DNA of 16,519 nucleotides. Origin: JAXDBV01 sp034678415 (GTDB lineage Bacteria; Bacteroidota; Bacteroidia; Bacteroidales; VadinHA17). Positions 1 to 8,227 of the stretch are shown here, piece after piece. The notes below the pieces were generated by a model, which did not search any database, was not told the DNA's origin, and was given only the letters and a program-made list of their open reading frames with translations. The DNA lies in NCBI GenBank assembly GCA_034678415.1, contig JAXDBV010000282.1, positions 1 to 16,519 of the forward strand, read 5' to 3'. Both the position numbers and the translations under genes were made by a program. Every line of letters starts with the position of its first letter. The stretch's first letter is position 1.

Positions 1-785
1 CCAAATGGCTGCTCCGTATGCTCAGTCACCAGTATGGTGTGGAGGTGAGCTTTGCCCCGAAAATTGTGGAGGGCAAGGCGGGCAGCGGAATGCATATTCA
101 TATGCTGCTGGAAAAAGACGGGAAAAACATTATGGTGGAGAACGGAGGCCTGAGCGTGGATGCAAAGAAAGTGATTGCCGGTGTCCTAGACTTGGCAGAT
201 GCCCTCACCGCTTTTGGCAACACGGTGCCAACCTCTTACCTGCGGCTTGTGCCTCACCAGGAAGCGCCTACCAGCATATGCTGGGGTGATCGCAACCGTT
301 CCGTCCTCATACGTGTGCCTCTCGGATGGGTCGGTGCCAGCGGTATGATCAGAGATGTGAATGCCGGCGCCATCGCACCGGACGAAGACGACCCGAAACA
401 AACCGTTGAGTTCCGTGCTCCCGACGGATCAGCCGATATCTACCACCTGGTGGCCGGGCTGCTTGTAGCCGCACAGCATGGACTGACCATGGACAACAGC
501 CTCGAACTGGCCGATCAGTTGTATGTAAACCCCTCCGCAACCACGGGGAATGATGCCGGTGCCGGCGGGAAATACAAAGTACTCCCCGGTTCATGCTGGG
601 AGTCGGCAAGGTGCCTGGAGGAGAAAAGAGCCTATTTCGAACAGTCGGGTGTATTCCCGGCCGGCACCATCGATTATTTTATTCGACGGCTCCAATCATA
701 CAACGACCGCAACCTGAGTGAAAAACTGTTCAACAACAAGGAAGAAATCCGTAAGCTGGTCCTGAAATACCTGCATTGCATGTGA
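1..785 (+). CDS. Glutamine synthetase family protein, C-terminal part (5' end outside window)
   Basis: This is the catalytic C-terminal part of a glutamine synthetase, which makes glutamine from glutamate, ammonia and ATP in the cytoplasm. The frame is open from the left edge (first full codon at base 3), so the start is not in the window; the internal ATG at 18 is not the start. About 261 residues are visible. Family motifs appear in the expected order: GSGMHIHM (metal and ATP site histidines), RLVPHQEAP followed by RNRSVLIRVP (glutamate and phosphate binding arginines), then VEFRAPDGSADIY (the E-x-R of the active site). The tyrosine loop of enterobacterial GlnA (NLYDLPPEE) is absent. The corresponding region reads NPSATTGNDAGAGG, so regulation by adenylylation is unlikely. 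The length and C-terminus suggest one of the roughly 500-residue Bacteroidota GS forms, but the subtype cannot be settled without the N-terminus. Its stop codon directly abuts that of the convergent pdxH. Confidence 0.93.
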   Translation, partial: KWLLRMLSHQYGVEVSFAPKIVEGKAGSGMHIHMLLEKDGKNIMVENGGLSVDAKKVIAGVLDLADALTAFGNTVPTSYLRLVPHQEAPTSICWGDRNRSVLIRVPLGWVGASGMIRDVNAGAIAPDEDDPKQTVEFRAPDGSADIYHLVAGLLVAAQHGLTMDNSLELADQLYVNPSATTGNDAGAGGKYKVLPGSCWESARCLEEKRAYFEQSGVFPAGTIDYFIRRLQSYNDRNLSEKLFNNKEEIRKLVLKYLHCM

Positions 786-1427
786 TCAGGGGGCCAGTCG
801 TTCGATAATCCATCTTCCCCGCACAAGGCGGTACCTGATCCTGTCGTGCAGCCTGTCATGTCCTCCTTTCCAGAATTCAAACATATCAGGTACCAGGCAG
901 TAGCCTCCCCAGTGCGGGGGACGGGGAATCTGTCGGCAGGGGAACCGTTTACGGTAAACGGCCATCTGTTGACGGATAAATACCGCACCGGTTATCACCT
1001 CGCTTTGCGGTGATGCCCAGGCGCTCAGCCGGCTACCCCTGGGCCTGCCGGAAAAATAATCATCCGAAACGGCCCCGGGTATCTTTCTTACTCTGCCCTC
1101 AATCCTTACCTGTTTCCCGGTCTCCGGCCAGTAAAAAACCAGGGCGGCCAGGGGATTTTCCTCCATCTGTTTTCCTTTCAGGCTTTTGTAATTGGTGAAA
1201 AAGATAAATCCGTCATGAGACCATTTCTTCAGCAGCACAATCCTTGCGGATACTCTTCCTTCCTTGCCGGCGGTAGCCAGTGTCATGGCCGAGGAATCAT
1301 GATGGGTAGCAGCCGCTGCTTCATTATACCACAGGCTGAACCGGCTGAAAGGGTCGGTGTGTATCCTGCTTTCACCCGGGTTGCGATGATCATGCTTTGT
1401 GCCGGTGGCGGGGCGATATCGGTTCAT
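786..1427 (-). CDS. pdxH: Pyridoxamine/pyridoxine 5'-phosphate oxidase
   Basis: FMN-dependent oxidase that converts pyridoxine or pyridoxamine 5'-phosphate to pyridoxal 5'-phosphate, the last step of vitamin B6 cofactor synthesis and salvage. From the ATG at 1427 it is 213 residues, the usual family length. Visible hallmarks are RIVLLK (62-67) and FFTN (76-79) of the FMN site, QVRIEG (106-111), RPRGSRLSAWAS (128-139), IPRPPHWGGY (167-176), and the C-terminal substrate motif RLHDR (192-196) ending in ERLAP. The usual N-terminal RRxY stretch is only weakly recognisable (KHDHRNPGESRIHTDPF). An upstream ATG at 1472 has a better ribosome site (GGGAAG, about 8 bases away). It would give 228 residues and a 17-base overlap with the preceding gene, so the start is uncertain. 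Last gene of the minus-strand cluster. Confidence 0.95.
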   Translation of the reverse strand: MNRYRPATGTKHDHRNPGESRIHTDPFSRFSLWYNEAAAATHHDSSAMTLATAGKEGRVSARIVLLKKWSHDGFIFFTNYKSLKGKQMEENPLAALVFYWPETGKQVRIEGRVRKIPGAVSDDYFSGRPRGSRLSAWASPQSEVITGAVFIRQQMAVYRKRFPCRQIPRPPHWGGYCLVPDMFEFWKGGHDRLHDRIRYRLVRGRWIIERLAP

Positions 1428-1455
1428 CCTGCTGTAGGAAAATAAAACAGCAGAA

Positions 1456-2397
1456 CTAGCACGAATGTTCATTACCGTTCTTCCCACGGTTGGCTGATTT
1501 GATGCTGGCATTCAGCTCAAACCCGATGAGGATGGAAATAGAGTTAAAATACAGAAGGATAAGAATTACAATGAGGGTACCCATAGAGCCATACAGGCTG
1601 TTGAAGCGGCCGAAATGTTTAACAAACCAGGAAAAACCCAGGGAGGAGAGAAAGAACAGTACCGTGGCCAGCAATGAGCCGGCCGAAAGGAACCGCCATC
1701 GGGTGGTCATGGCCGGGGCAAAATAGTAAATGAACGAGATGGTAAGAAAGACCAGGGCCATCAGAATAAGCCATTTGCCAAAACGGATCACATAATAGGT
1801 GAGGTTGGTACGTATAAGGCCCATTCCAACCATCTTCTCTGCAGCGGCCTGGCTGAAAATGAAGAGAAAAACGGCGGCGGTGAGCATAGCGGTGATAATG
1901 AATACCAGCAGAATCGCCACGGACCGCTGGCTGAACCAGTTACGCCTCGACAGTTCATGGATCGAAACGTTAAAAGCTGAATACAGGGCATGCACACCAT
2001 TGGAGGAAAAGACCAGAGTGGCTCCGAACATGATGAATAGCAGTCCGGCACTCTTCTCGGTGATCACCTCTACTATGGTTGACTCAAGGAACGAGAACAC
2101 ATTCTCCGGCAGGATGACCCTGATCAGCTGTAACAGCTCTCCCTGGAAATTGTGTATGGGTATGAAAGGGATCAGTGTAAAGACGAGGATGGTACTGGGC
2201 AGGATGGCCAGGAGCAGGTTAAAAGCAATGGCGGAAGCACGGGTGACCAGCGAACCCCTGCGCAGGCCATGAAAGAAAAAGATGATCACATCCCTGAGGG
2301 GCAGTCCCTCAAATCCGGGCAATGAGAAATCCTGGATCTTTTCAACGAGAGTGTTGAGATGGATTCGTACCGTCTGTATGGTGTTGTTTTTCTTCAT
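1456..2397 (-). CDS. YihY/virulence factor BrkB family inner membrane protein
   Basis: Integral inner-membrane protein of the YihY/BrkB family (once mis-named RNase BN), 313 residues, a normal family length. The molecular function is not established for this family; transport or envelope roles have been proposed. Six hydrophobic segments are visible at about residues 55-78, 116-134, 158-183, 206-225, 239-262 and 272-294. Family motifs include ASAIAFNLLLAILPS in the first helix, GATLVFSSNGVHALYSAFN after the second, and YGSMGTLIVILILLYFNS with GFELNA in the last. The start ATG lies 8 bases after the nadC stop, consistent with co-transcription, although the ribosome site is weak. The C-terminus ends in a charged tail. 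The 3' end lies close to or overlaps pdxH, depending on the pdxH start. Confidence 0.92.
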   Translation of the reverse strand: MKKNNTIQTVRIHLNTLVEKIQDFSLPGFEGLPLRDVIIFFFHGLRRGSLVTRASAIAFNLLLAILPSTILVFTLIPFIPIHNFQGELLQLIRVILPENVFSFLESTIVEVITEKSAGLLFIMFGATLVFSSNGVHALYSAFNVSIHELSRRNWFSQRSVAILLVFIITAMLTAAVFLFIFSQAAAEKMVGMGLIRTNLTYYVIRFGKWLILMALVFLTISFIYYFAPAMTTRWRFLSAGSLLATVLFFLSSLGFSWFVKHFGRFNSLYGSMGTLIVILILLYFNSISILIGFELNASIKSANRGKNGNEHSC

Positions 2398-2405
2398 GCA
2401 TGGCT

Positions 2406-3251
2406 TTACCGGAGGGCTTTCAGGCTCATATCCAGGCTATGCAGCTGGTGGGTAAGAGCTCCGACCGATACGTAGTCAACCCCGCATGCGGCATATTCCC
2501 TCACATTCTCAAGGGTGATACCTCCCGATGATTCCACAAGGTACCGTCCGCCAATCATTCTCACCGCTTTTCTCGTCGTTTCCAGGTCAAAATTATCAAG
2601 CATGATAATATCCACTCCACCGGCTTCAAGCACCTCTTCAACATCTTTAAGGTTACGCACCTCAACCTCTATCCTGAGGTCTTTCCCTTTCTGCCTGAGA
2701 TAACTCCGTGTTCTCTCAAGGGCTTGTTTCAACCCTCCGGCATAATCTATATGGTTATCTTTCAGCATGATCATATCATACAACCCCATCCTGTGGTTCA
2801 TCCCGCCGCCGATACGCACCGCCATCTTTTCCAGCATCCTCATACCCGGGGTTGTTTTCCTGGTATCGAGTACCCGGGTATTGAGCCCCTCCAGACGGCT
2901 GACATATTCACGGGTCTGTGTGGCTATGCCGCTCATTCTCTGCATGATATTCAGAACGAGCCTCTCGCAGCTCAATATGCTACGGGCAGGCCCCTGCACG
3001 ATGAATGCAATGTCGCCGGGACGGATCAGCGTTCCATCCTTCATGTGAATAGTCATGATTATAGATGGATCATAGAGGCGGAATACCTTTTCAGCCACCT
3101 CAACGCCTGCCAGCACCCCCTTTTCTTTTATGAGCAGGTGTGCCTTGCCGGTGGCCTCCTCAGGGATGGATGCAAGCGTGCTGTGATCCCCCTCACCAAT
3201 GTCTTCTTCCAGAGCCCGGGTGAGCAGTGAATCCAGTGATGCACTATTCAT
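2406..3251 (-). CDS. nadC: Nicotinate-nucleotide diphosphorylase (carboxylating), quinolinate phosphoribosyltransferase
   Basis: Converts quinolinate and PRPP to nicotinate mononucleotide, CO2 and pyrophosphate, committing quinolinate to NAD synthesis; cytoplasmic. From ATG 3251 it has 281 residues, standard for NadC. Motifs are EEDIGEGDHST (15-25), ERLVLNIMQRMSGIAT (96-111), DTRKTTPG (129-136) and HR (153-154), both contacting substrate, KDNH (164-167), the EVE strand (195-197), LDN (218-220), and SSGGI (241-245) at the phosphate site. An in-frame ATG at 3296 would add 15 residues lying entirely inside the upstream gene. The start at 3251 fits the family N-terminus better. That start overlaps the stop of the DUF4783 gene by 8 bases, which suggests translational coupling because no clear Shine-Dalgarno is present. 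No nadA or nadB lies in the window. Confidence 0.97.
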   Translation of the reverse strand: MNSASLDSLLTRALEEDIGEGDHSTLASIPEEATGKAHLLIKEKGVLAGVEVAEKVFRLYDPSIIMTIHMKDGTLIRPGDIAFIVQGPARSILSCERLVLNIMQRMSGIATQTREYVSRLEGLNTRVLDTRKTTPGMRMLEKMAVRIGGGMNHRMGLYDMIMLKDNHIDYAGGLKQALERTRSYLRQKGKDLRIEVEVRNLKDVEEVLEAGGVDIIMLDNFDLETTRKAVRMIGGRYLVESSGGITLENVREYAACGVDYVSVGALTHQLHSLDMSLKALR

Positions 3252-3642
3252 TTTCGGCCGTGATTCGTAGCTGGTGGATGAATGGTTTGTTGTCAATATA
3301 TTTCATCAGAAAATATATCCTGAAATTCCCGTTGGATGTGGCCAGGCTGCCAATCGCGTACTGCGTGGCCTGTTTTCCCCCCTGGTGCAACAGCTTAAAC
3401 CCCGTCGGCTTATGGGTGCTGAAAAAATCCCGGACTATCATCTCTGCCTGTTGACGGCTGTAAATATCTTCCATGTCGAGGATTACCAGCTCGATATTAT
3501 CGTTAAAAAACAGCGAGAATCCCTTTGCATCACCGGCCCTGATGGCCTGGCTGATCTTATCCGGCAGTACCTGCCCGCTGAGCGGAAACGCAATGATGAA
3601 CAGAATTGCGAGTATTATCGACCTGTATGTGCCTGTTTTCAT
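3244..3642 (-). CDS. DUF4783 family secreted protein
   Basis: Small exported protein of 132 residues matching the Bacteroidota DUF4783 family as I recall it; function unknown. A signal peptide is visible (about residues 1-24, hydrophobic core SIILAILFIIAFPLSG, followed by Q). The mature part carries the typical pattern NDNIELVILDMEDIYS, then QAEMIVRDFFSTHKP, LLHQGGKQATQYAIGSL and NFRIYFLMKY, ending in IHQLRI. It looks like a small alpha-plus-beta fold related to NTF2-like or lumazine-like shapes, but that is inference. The start at 3642 is chosen because it begins the signal peptide and has AAGAAGA (3649-3655) six bases upstream. An ATG at 3675 would add 11 residues before the signal peptide. 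First gene of the minus-strand cluster with nadC, the YihY gene and pdxH. Confidence 0.9.
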   Translation of the reverse strand: MKTGTYRSIILAILFIIAFPLSGQVLPDKISQAIRAGDAKGFSLFFNDNIELVILDMEDIYSRQQAEMIVRDFFSTHKPTGFKLLHQGGKQATQYAIGSLATSNGNFRIYFLMKYIDNKPFIHQLRITAENE

Positions 3643-3697
3643 AAAAAATCTTCTTGTTTGCATGTTCTGGAACAAAAATTGAACCAGACATAATACT

Positions 3698-3705
3698 TAT
3701 CTTTG
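3698..3705 (+). promoter_or_regulatory. Candidate Bacteroidota -7 promoter element for rlmH
   Basis: TATCTTTG matches the Bacteroidota -7 consensus TAnnTTTG exactly. It sits 57 bases before the rlmH start in the 120-base divergent intergenic region (3643-3762). The -33 partner is poor: the nearest is ATTG at 3678-3681, only 16 bases away against an expected 19-21. The rest of the region is AT-rich and shows no convincing operator. I found no clear promoter for the opposite-strand DUF4783 operon. Confidence 0.35.
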
Positions 3706-3762
3706 AAAAATGCACATTACACTTAATTTTTGCCAAATTACTTATAATTCCGTGAATATACA

Positions 3763-4236
3763 ATGAAGGTGTTTTTTGCTGTGGTCGGAAAGACACGGGA
3801 GAAGTATATCCGTGAAGGGGTGAATGATTACACGGGGAGGATCAGGAAGTATGTTCCGTTTGAATACGTTGAGCTTCAGGGGGCGAAACTGGCCGGTGCC
3901 AGGGGTGAAGAGATGGTCAGGGAGAAGGAATCAGCGGCGGTGTTAAAATTCTTGTCACAGAAGGATTGTGTGGTTCTCCTTGATGAGCACGGCGAACCAT
4001 ACAGCTCAGCCGACCTGGCGCTGTTCCTGCAGAAGAAAATGAATTCGGGCATCAGGTCGCTGGTCTTTGTAGCGGGCGGCCCTTACGGGTTCGGCGTTGA
4101 TGTGCTCCATAAGGCAGATAACCGGCTCTCCCTGTCACGTATGACATTTTCACACCAGATGGTGCGGCTGATCTTCCTCGAACAGCTATACAGGGCGTTC
4201 ACCATCCTGCGCAATGAGCCCTACCATCATGCCTGA
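3763..4236 (+). CDS. rlmH: 23S rRNA (pseudouridine(1915)-N(3))-methyltransferase
   Basis: SPOUT-class methyltransferase that N3-methylates pseudouridine 1915 in helix 69 of 23S rRNA on the assembled ribosome, using SAM; it acts as a homodimer. At 157 residues it is the typical length. It carries the trefoil-knot SAM motifs LDEHG (73-77) and VFVAGGPYGF (101-110), the LSLSRMTFSHQMVRLIFLEQ stretch (122-141), and the family's C-terminal RNEPYHH (150-156). ATG 3763 begins the canonical N-terminus (MKVFFAVVGKT). It is divergent from the DUF4783-nadC operon. The downstream kinase gene starts near or inside its 3' end, so the two may be co-transcribed. Confidence 0.97.
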   Translation: MKVFFAVVGKTREKYIREGVNDYTGRIRKYVPFEYVELQGAKLAGARGEEMVREKESAAVLKFLSQKDCVVLLDEHGEPYSSADLALFLQKKMNSGIRSLVFVAGGPYGFGVDVLHKADNRLSLSRMTFSHQMVRLIFLEQLYRAFTILRNEPYHHA

Positions 4237-4279
4237 AAACAGACTTTATTCTTACCTTTATGGTGATGATCAAGCCACA

Positions 4280-7200
4280 ATGAACCATCAAATACGACAT
4301 ACCCTCTGGCATCCCCTTGCTTACCTTGCTGCCTTTGTCCTTCTCACCCTTCTCGGTATCCTTACCGAAAAAAACTACCAGGGAAAGGGGCCTTCAAAAT
4401 TCAACAGTGCGGCTTTTGAGAAGGTGCTTCATGAAAAAGAGTCACTGATGGTTGCTACCCTTGACCACCTGAAAGCCCGTGTGGCTGACAAAGGTGTCAA
4501 TGATTGGCTGCTCAGGCCTGCACTGGTGAATGAGATGGAAGGAAACTGTAAAAAAAACGGCTTCGCTGTCTTCATTTATCATAACGACAGCCTGGCGTAC
4601 TGGTCGGATGAGAATATCCCTGTGCCCAACCGGTATCCCGTGGATCTCTTCTCTCACCCCTTTGTATACCTTACCAATTCATGGCACGTGGTGAAACAGT
4701 CCTCATTTGATGGTTATAAGGTGGTGGGGCTTATCCTTATCAAACATAACTATCCTTATGAAAACAGGTTCCTGAGGAATGAATTCCAGGCTGATTTCAA
4801 TATCCCCTCATGGGTTGCCATTGCCGATGCAAGGGAAAAAACACGGAACAATTTCCCGGTATATGGCCTGAATGGCGATTACCTGTTCAGCCTTTCCGTC
4901 AGGTTTTACTCTTTCCTTTCGAACACTGCCCTGCACCTTCCGCAGCTGCTTTACCTTCTCGGCCTCGTCGTTGGTCTGCTGGGCATGAGGTTTCTTCTGA
5001 AGAGAATACGCAAAGCGGGCTTATTTTACCTGTGTGTTGCCGGCCTCACCATCGTCTTTGTGGTGATCCGTATCCTGCAGATGCAGTACCGTATGCCTGT
5101 CATTCTTTATAACCACGAGATCTTTTCCCCCGGCCTGTTTGCGTGGTCAAAGGCATTTCCCTCGCTGGGAGATCTGCTGATCCATGCCGTCCTGTTCTTT
5201 TTTATCGTATATAATATTTATTTCGGAAAAAATGTTTCTGCTTTTCTTCTGGGAAAAGGGAGAACAGGCCCGGGTATCCTCCTCGGTACCGGAATGGTTA
5301 TTCTGTCTGTCGCCATCCTGTTTTCATACGTAGTGATCAGGAACCTGATCCTCAACTCGTCGATCTCATTCGAGATACAGAGGCTTCTAGAAGTGGATCA
5401 GTACTCCTTTTTTGCCCTACTGGCCATTGCATTGATTCTAACCTCATTGATACTGCTGCTTGATTGTATCCTTGCGGCCGCCCTGAACGTTTATAATGCC
5501 TGGTTCACACTGTTGCTGTTGGCCGCCTCCCTTCCCGTTGGGTACCTTCTCTTCGGCCTCATCGGTCACCCCGATATTCCCACACTTATCTTCTGGCTCG
5601 CCCTGGCATCATTCCTCATATGGATCCGGGTTACCCCGAAAAAGCGGAAACGGTATTCCGTCTTTCTCGGTATCACACTTATGGTCTCTGTCTATGCCGT
5701 TTATGCCGTGATACCGAACAGCGATGAGAAGGAGAGAAACTCGAGAAAGGTATTGGCCGTCACGATGGCTGCAGAACACGATCCGGTGGCGGAGCTTCTT
5801 ATGGATGAGATGAAAAGGAGAATCCAGGACGATCCGGTGCTGGCCGGGAAGATGCAAAAAGAATATTTCACCGAGGGGGAATACAACGAGATTGTCCAGT
5901 ACCTGCAAAGCAAATATTTCAGCGGTTTCTGGGAACAATACATGCTTTGGGTAATTATATGTAACCCTGCCTCCAGCCTTGAAGTGACCGGCAGCGATAC
6001 CCTCGTGAACTGTTATTCATTCTTTTCCCGTACCATTGATGAGCAGGGAGAGCTGGTTACCGATACAAATTTTTATTACCTGAACGATGCCGATGGAAGG
6101 ATCACATACCTGGGTGAGTTTTATTTTCCCGGACCGTATGGGGAGAACAAACTGTTTATCCAGCTGGATTCCAGGCTGGTATATGAACAGATGGGCTATC
6201 CCGAACTGCTCCTGGACGAGGAATTTGCCAGGCCGGGCCTCCCCGACAGGTATTCATACGCAAGGTATTACCGTGGCCAGCTCATCGCGCAGTCAGGACT
6301 CTTCCCCTACAGCCTCGATCTATCAATCTACCGGCCGGAAGAAGGTGAATTCTCCTTCGTCACGGTTGAGAAATACAACCACCTGATCTACCGCCCCGAT
6401 GCCTATAATACCATCATCCTCAGCCAGGATAAACTTAAGTTTATCGATATATTCGTCCTGCTGTCATACCTGTTCGTCTTCTTCTTCCTGCTGATGAACC
6501 TCATGGTGCTGATCATCGATTTCCCGGGAGATCCGAAAAGATGGCAGCTGAATTTCAAGAACAAGATACAGCTCTCCATGATTGGTATCCTCTTCCTGGC
6601 GCTCCTTCTTCTCGGCGGAGGAGCGGTTTATTACTCCTTCGATCAGTATCGCCACAAACACGATGAGAATATCAGGGAAAAGATCCGGTCAGTGTATGTT
6701 GAACTGGATCACCGGTTTGCTTTTGAAAATGACCTGACCCGGTACGTCGATCCGGAAGAATCGATGGATCTTGACGAGCTGCTGGTGAAATTATCCAACG
6801 TGTTCTTCTCCGATATCAACCTGTATGACACCCTCGGGAACCTGATATCTTCATCCCGCCCGGAAATATTTGACCAGGGCTTGATCGGAAGGAAGATCAA
6901 CGGCAAGGCATACCGTGAACTGACGTTGAACAAGAAGGCCGAGTTTATTCACCGTGAATATATTGGCAAAATGCATCACCTCTCGGCCTATGCCCCCTAT
7001 ATCAATTCGCAGCAGAAGATACTGGCTTATATTAACCTTCCCTATTTTACCCGGCAATACCTGCTCACCAGGGAAATCTCCACCCTTATGGTGGCGATCG
7101 TGAATATATCGTTCCTGCTGATCCTTCTTACCATTTCCCTTGCCGTGGTTATTTCCAACCGCATCACCGACCCCCTGCGTATTATCCAGGAACGGTTCAG

Positions 7201-8020
7201 CGGGATAAAGCTGGGGAAGACAACGGAATATATTGTATACGAAGGCCAGGATGAGATTGGTGAACTGGTGAGGGAATACAACCGTATGGTGGATGAACTG
7301 GGAAAGAGCATGGAACTCCTGGCCCGTTCGGAACGGGAGTCGGCATGGAGGGAGATGGCAAAGCAGATCGCCCATGAGATAAATAACCCGCTTACCCCCA
7401 TGAAGCTCAGTATACAGCAGATCAAACGTTCGTTCGAGGATAAATCAAAAGACTGGGAAGGACATTTCCGTAAGTTCTCCGAGGTTATGATTGAACAGAT
7501 TGATCATCTTTCATCGATTGCCAGCGCTTTCTCCAACTTCGCCCGCATGCCCAAAACCCTGTTCGAACCTGTGGATATCATTGCTAAAATAAACAACAGC
7601 ATCGACCTGTTCAAAAATACTGAGAATATTGAATTCCTTGTTGACCTGGGCGGGAATGAAAACCTCATGGTCCTCGCCGATAAGGAGCAGATGATCGGTG
7701 TTTTTACAAACCTGATCAAGAATGCCATACAATCCATCCCCGACGACAGGAAAGGGATGATCAGGATCGGTGTGACGGCAGACACACGAACCGTCCATAT
7801 ATCCATTGAGGATAACGGCAAAGGCATACCGAAAGAGATGGGCGACAAGCTGTTTGTTCCCAATTTCACCACCAAGTCAAGCGGGATGGGCCTGGGACTG
7901 GCAATGGTGAAAAACATCGTGGAGAATACAGGCGGGACCGTATGGTATGAAACCACCCCGGGCAAAGGGTCCATATTTTTTGTCGATCTGCCCCTGATGG
8001 AAGCCAGAAAAGAAACGTGA
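4280..8020 (+). CDS. Large multi-transmembrane NtrY-like sensor histidine kinase
   Basis: Membrane sensor histidine kinase of about 1246 residues, much larger than typical kinases. Order seen: TM1 (13-30); a soluble, probably extracytoplasmic region (31-220); a bundle of about eight hydrophobic helices (221-478); a second soluble region (480-718); two helices (721-746 and 762-787); a third, probably extracytoplasmic region (788-930); a last helix (933-959); HAMP (about 960-1010); then the kinase core. The H-box AHEINNPLTPMKLS has the phosphoacceptor His near 1032. The N-box NLIKNAIQSI starts at 1144, G1 DNGKGI at 1178, an F-box NFTTK follows, and G2 GMGLGL starts at 1202, so all catalytic boxes are intact. 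The H-box resembles NtrY-type kinases. The signal sensed is unknown. ATGs at 4214 or 4229, inside rlmH, would add up to 22 residues; 4280 leaves a normal membrane-anchor N-terminus, but no start has a strong ribosome site. No response regulator gene or receiver domain is present nearby. Confidence 0.93.
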   Translation: MNHQIRHTLWHPLAYLAAFVLLTLLGILTEKNYQGKGPSKFNSAAFEKVLHEKESLMVATLDHLKARVADKGVNDWLLRPALVNEMEGNCKKNGFAVFIYHNDSLAYWSDENIPVPNRYPVDLFSHPFVYLTNSWHVVKQSSFDGYKVVGLILIKHNYPYENRFLRNEFQADFNIPSWVAIADAREKTRNNFPVYGLNGDYLFSLSVRFYSFLSNTALHLPQLLYLLGLVVGLLGMRFLLKRIRKAGLFYLCVAGLTIVFVVIRILQMQYRMPVILYNHEIFSPGLFAWSKAFPSLGDLLIHAVLFFFIVYNIYFGKNVSAFLLGKGRTGPGILLGTGMVILSVAILFSYVVIRNLILNSSISFEIQRLLEVDQYSFFALLAIALILTSLILLLDCILAAALNVYNAWFTLLLLAASLPVGYLLFGLIGHPDIPTLIFWLALASFLIWIRVTPKKRKRYSVFLGITLMVSVYAVYAVIPNSDEKERNSRKVLAVTMAAEHDPVAELLMDEMKRRIQDDPVLAGKMQKEYFTEGEYNEIVQYLQSKYFSGFWEQYMLWVIICNPASSLEVTGSDTLVNCYSFFSRTIDEQGELVTDTNFYYLNDADGRITYLGEFYFPGPYGENKLFIQLDSRLVYEQMGYPELLLDEEFARPGLPDRYSYARYYRGQLIAQSGLFPYSLDLSIYRPEEGEFSFVTVEKYNHLIYRPDAYNTIILSQDKLKFIDIFVLLSYLFVFFFLLMNLMVLIIDFPGDPKRWQLNFKNKIQLSMIGILFLALLLLGGGAVYYSFDQYRHKHDENIREKIRSVYVELDHRFAFENDLTRYVDPEESMDLDELLVKLSNVFFSDINLYDTLGNLISSSRPEIFDQGLIGRKINGKAYRELTLNKKAEFIHREYIGKMHHLSAYAPYINSQQKILAYINLPYFTRQYLLTREISTLMVAIVNISFLLILLTISLAVVISNRITDPLRIIQERFSGIKLGKTTEYIVYEGQDEIGELVREYNRMVDELGKSMELLARSERESAWREMAKQIAHEINNPLTPMKLSIQQIKRSFEDKSKDWEGHFRKFSEVMIEQIDHLSSIASAFSNFARMPKTLFEPVDIIAKINNSIDLFKNTENIEFLVDLGGNENLMVLADKEQMIGVFTNLIKNAIQSIPDDRKGMIRIGVTADTRTVHISIEDNGKGIPKEMGDKLFVPNFTTKSSGMGLGLAMVKNIVENTGGTVWYETTPGKGSIFFVDLPLMEARKET

Positions 8021-8227
8021 CGAATCCTTCTTTTACAATAAACTGTGAGATGATGCAACGCCGGGAAACAATACCCTGACGGGACGGGAACAACCCCTTT
8101 TTTCATGAAAAATCAAACTCATGCCCTCATTTTTGCGTATAATCTATGATGGACTTTTTGGTTCGTAAATACAGCAGTGGTTTATAACACAAAAAAATTG
8201 AAAGGGATTTGTTTATATTTGTTTGTT
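8021..8227. other. AT-rich intergenic region between kinase and T9SS cargo gene
   Basis: About 200 bases with no convincing gene. Possible promoter pieces for the downstream cassette are a TTTTG at 8131-8135, a TATAAT at 8138-8143, and an exact TAnnTTTG match (TATATTTG, 8214-8221). None has a well-placed partner element. A run of six T (8098-8103) follows only a three-base-pair GGG/CCC stem, which is too weak to call a terminator. Confidence 0.5.

Noticed and set aside
1799..2272. 157-codon open frame on the + strand inside the YihY gene
   Set aside because: It lies antisense to a well-supported membrane protein gene, has no family motifs and no ribosome site; it is a shadow frame.
3666..3688. 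Inverted repeat TCTGG-N13-CCAGA in the divergent intergenic region, as a possible operator
   Set aside because: Five-base arms with a 13-base spacer are easily expected by chance, and no second copy is seen.
4214..4279. Start of the kinase at ATG 4214 inside rlmH
   Set aside because: No ribosome site is seen there and the extra 22 residues are not membrane-anchor-like; it is kept as an alternative only.
8086..8103. GGG-AACAA-CCC followed by six T as a terminator after the kinase gene
   Set aside because: The stem is only three base pairs with a five-base loop, too weak for an intrinsic terminator.
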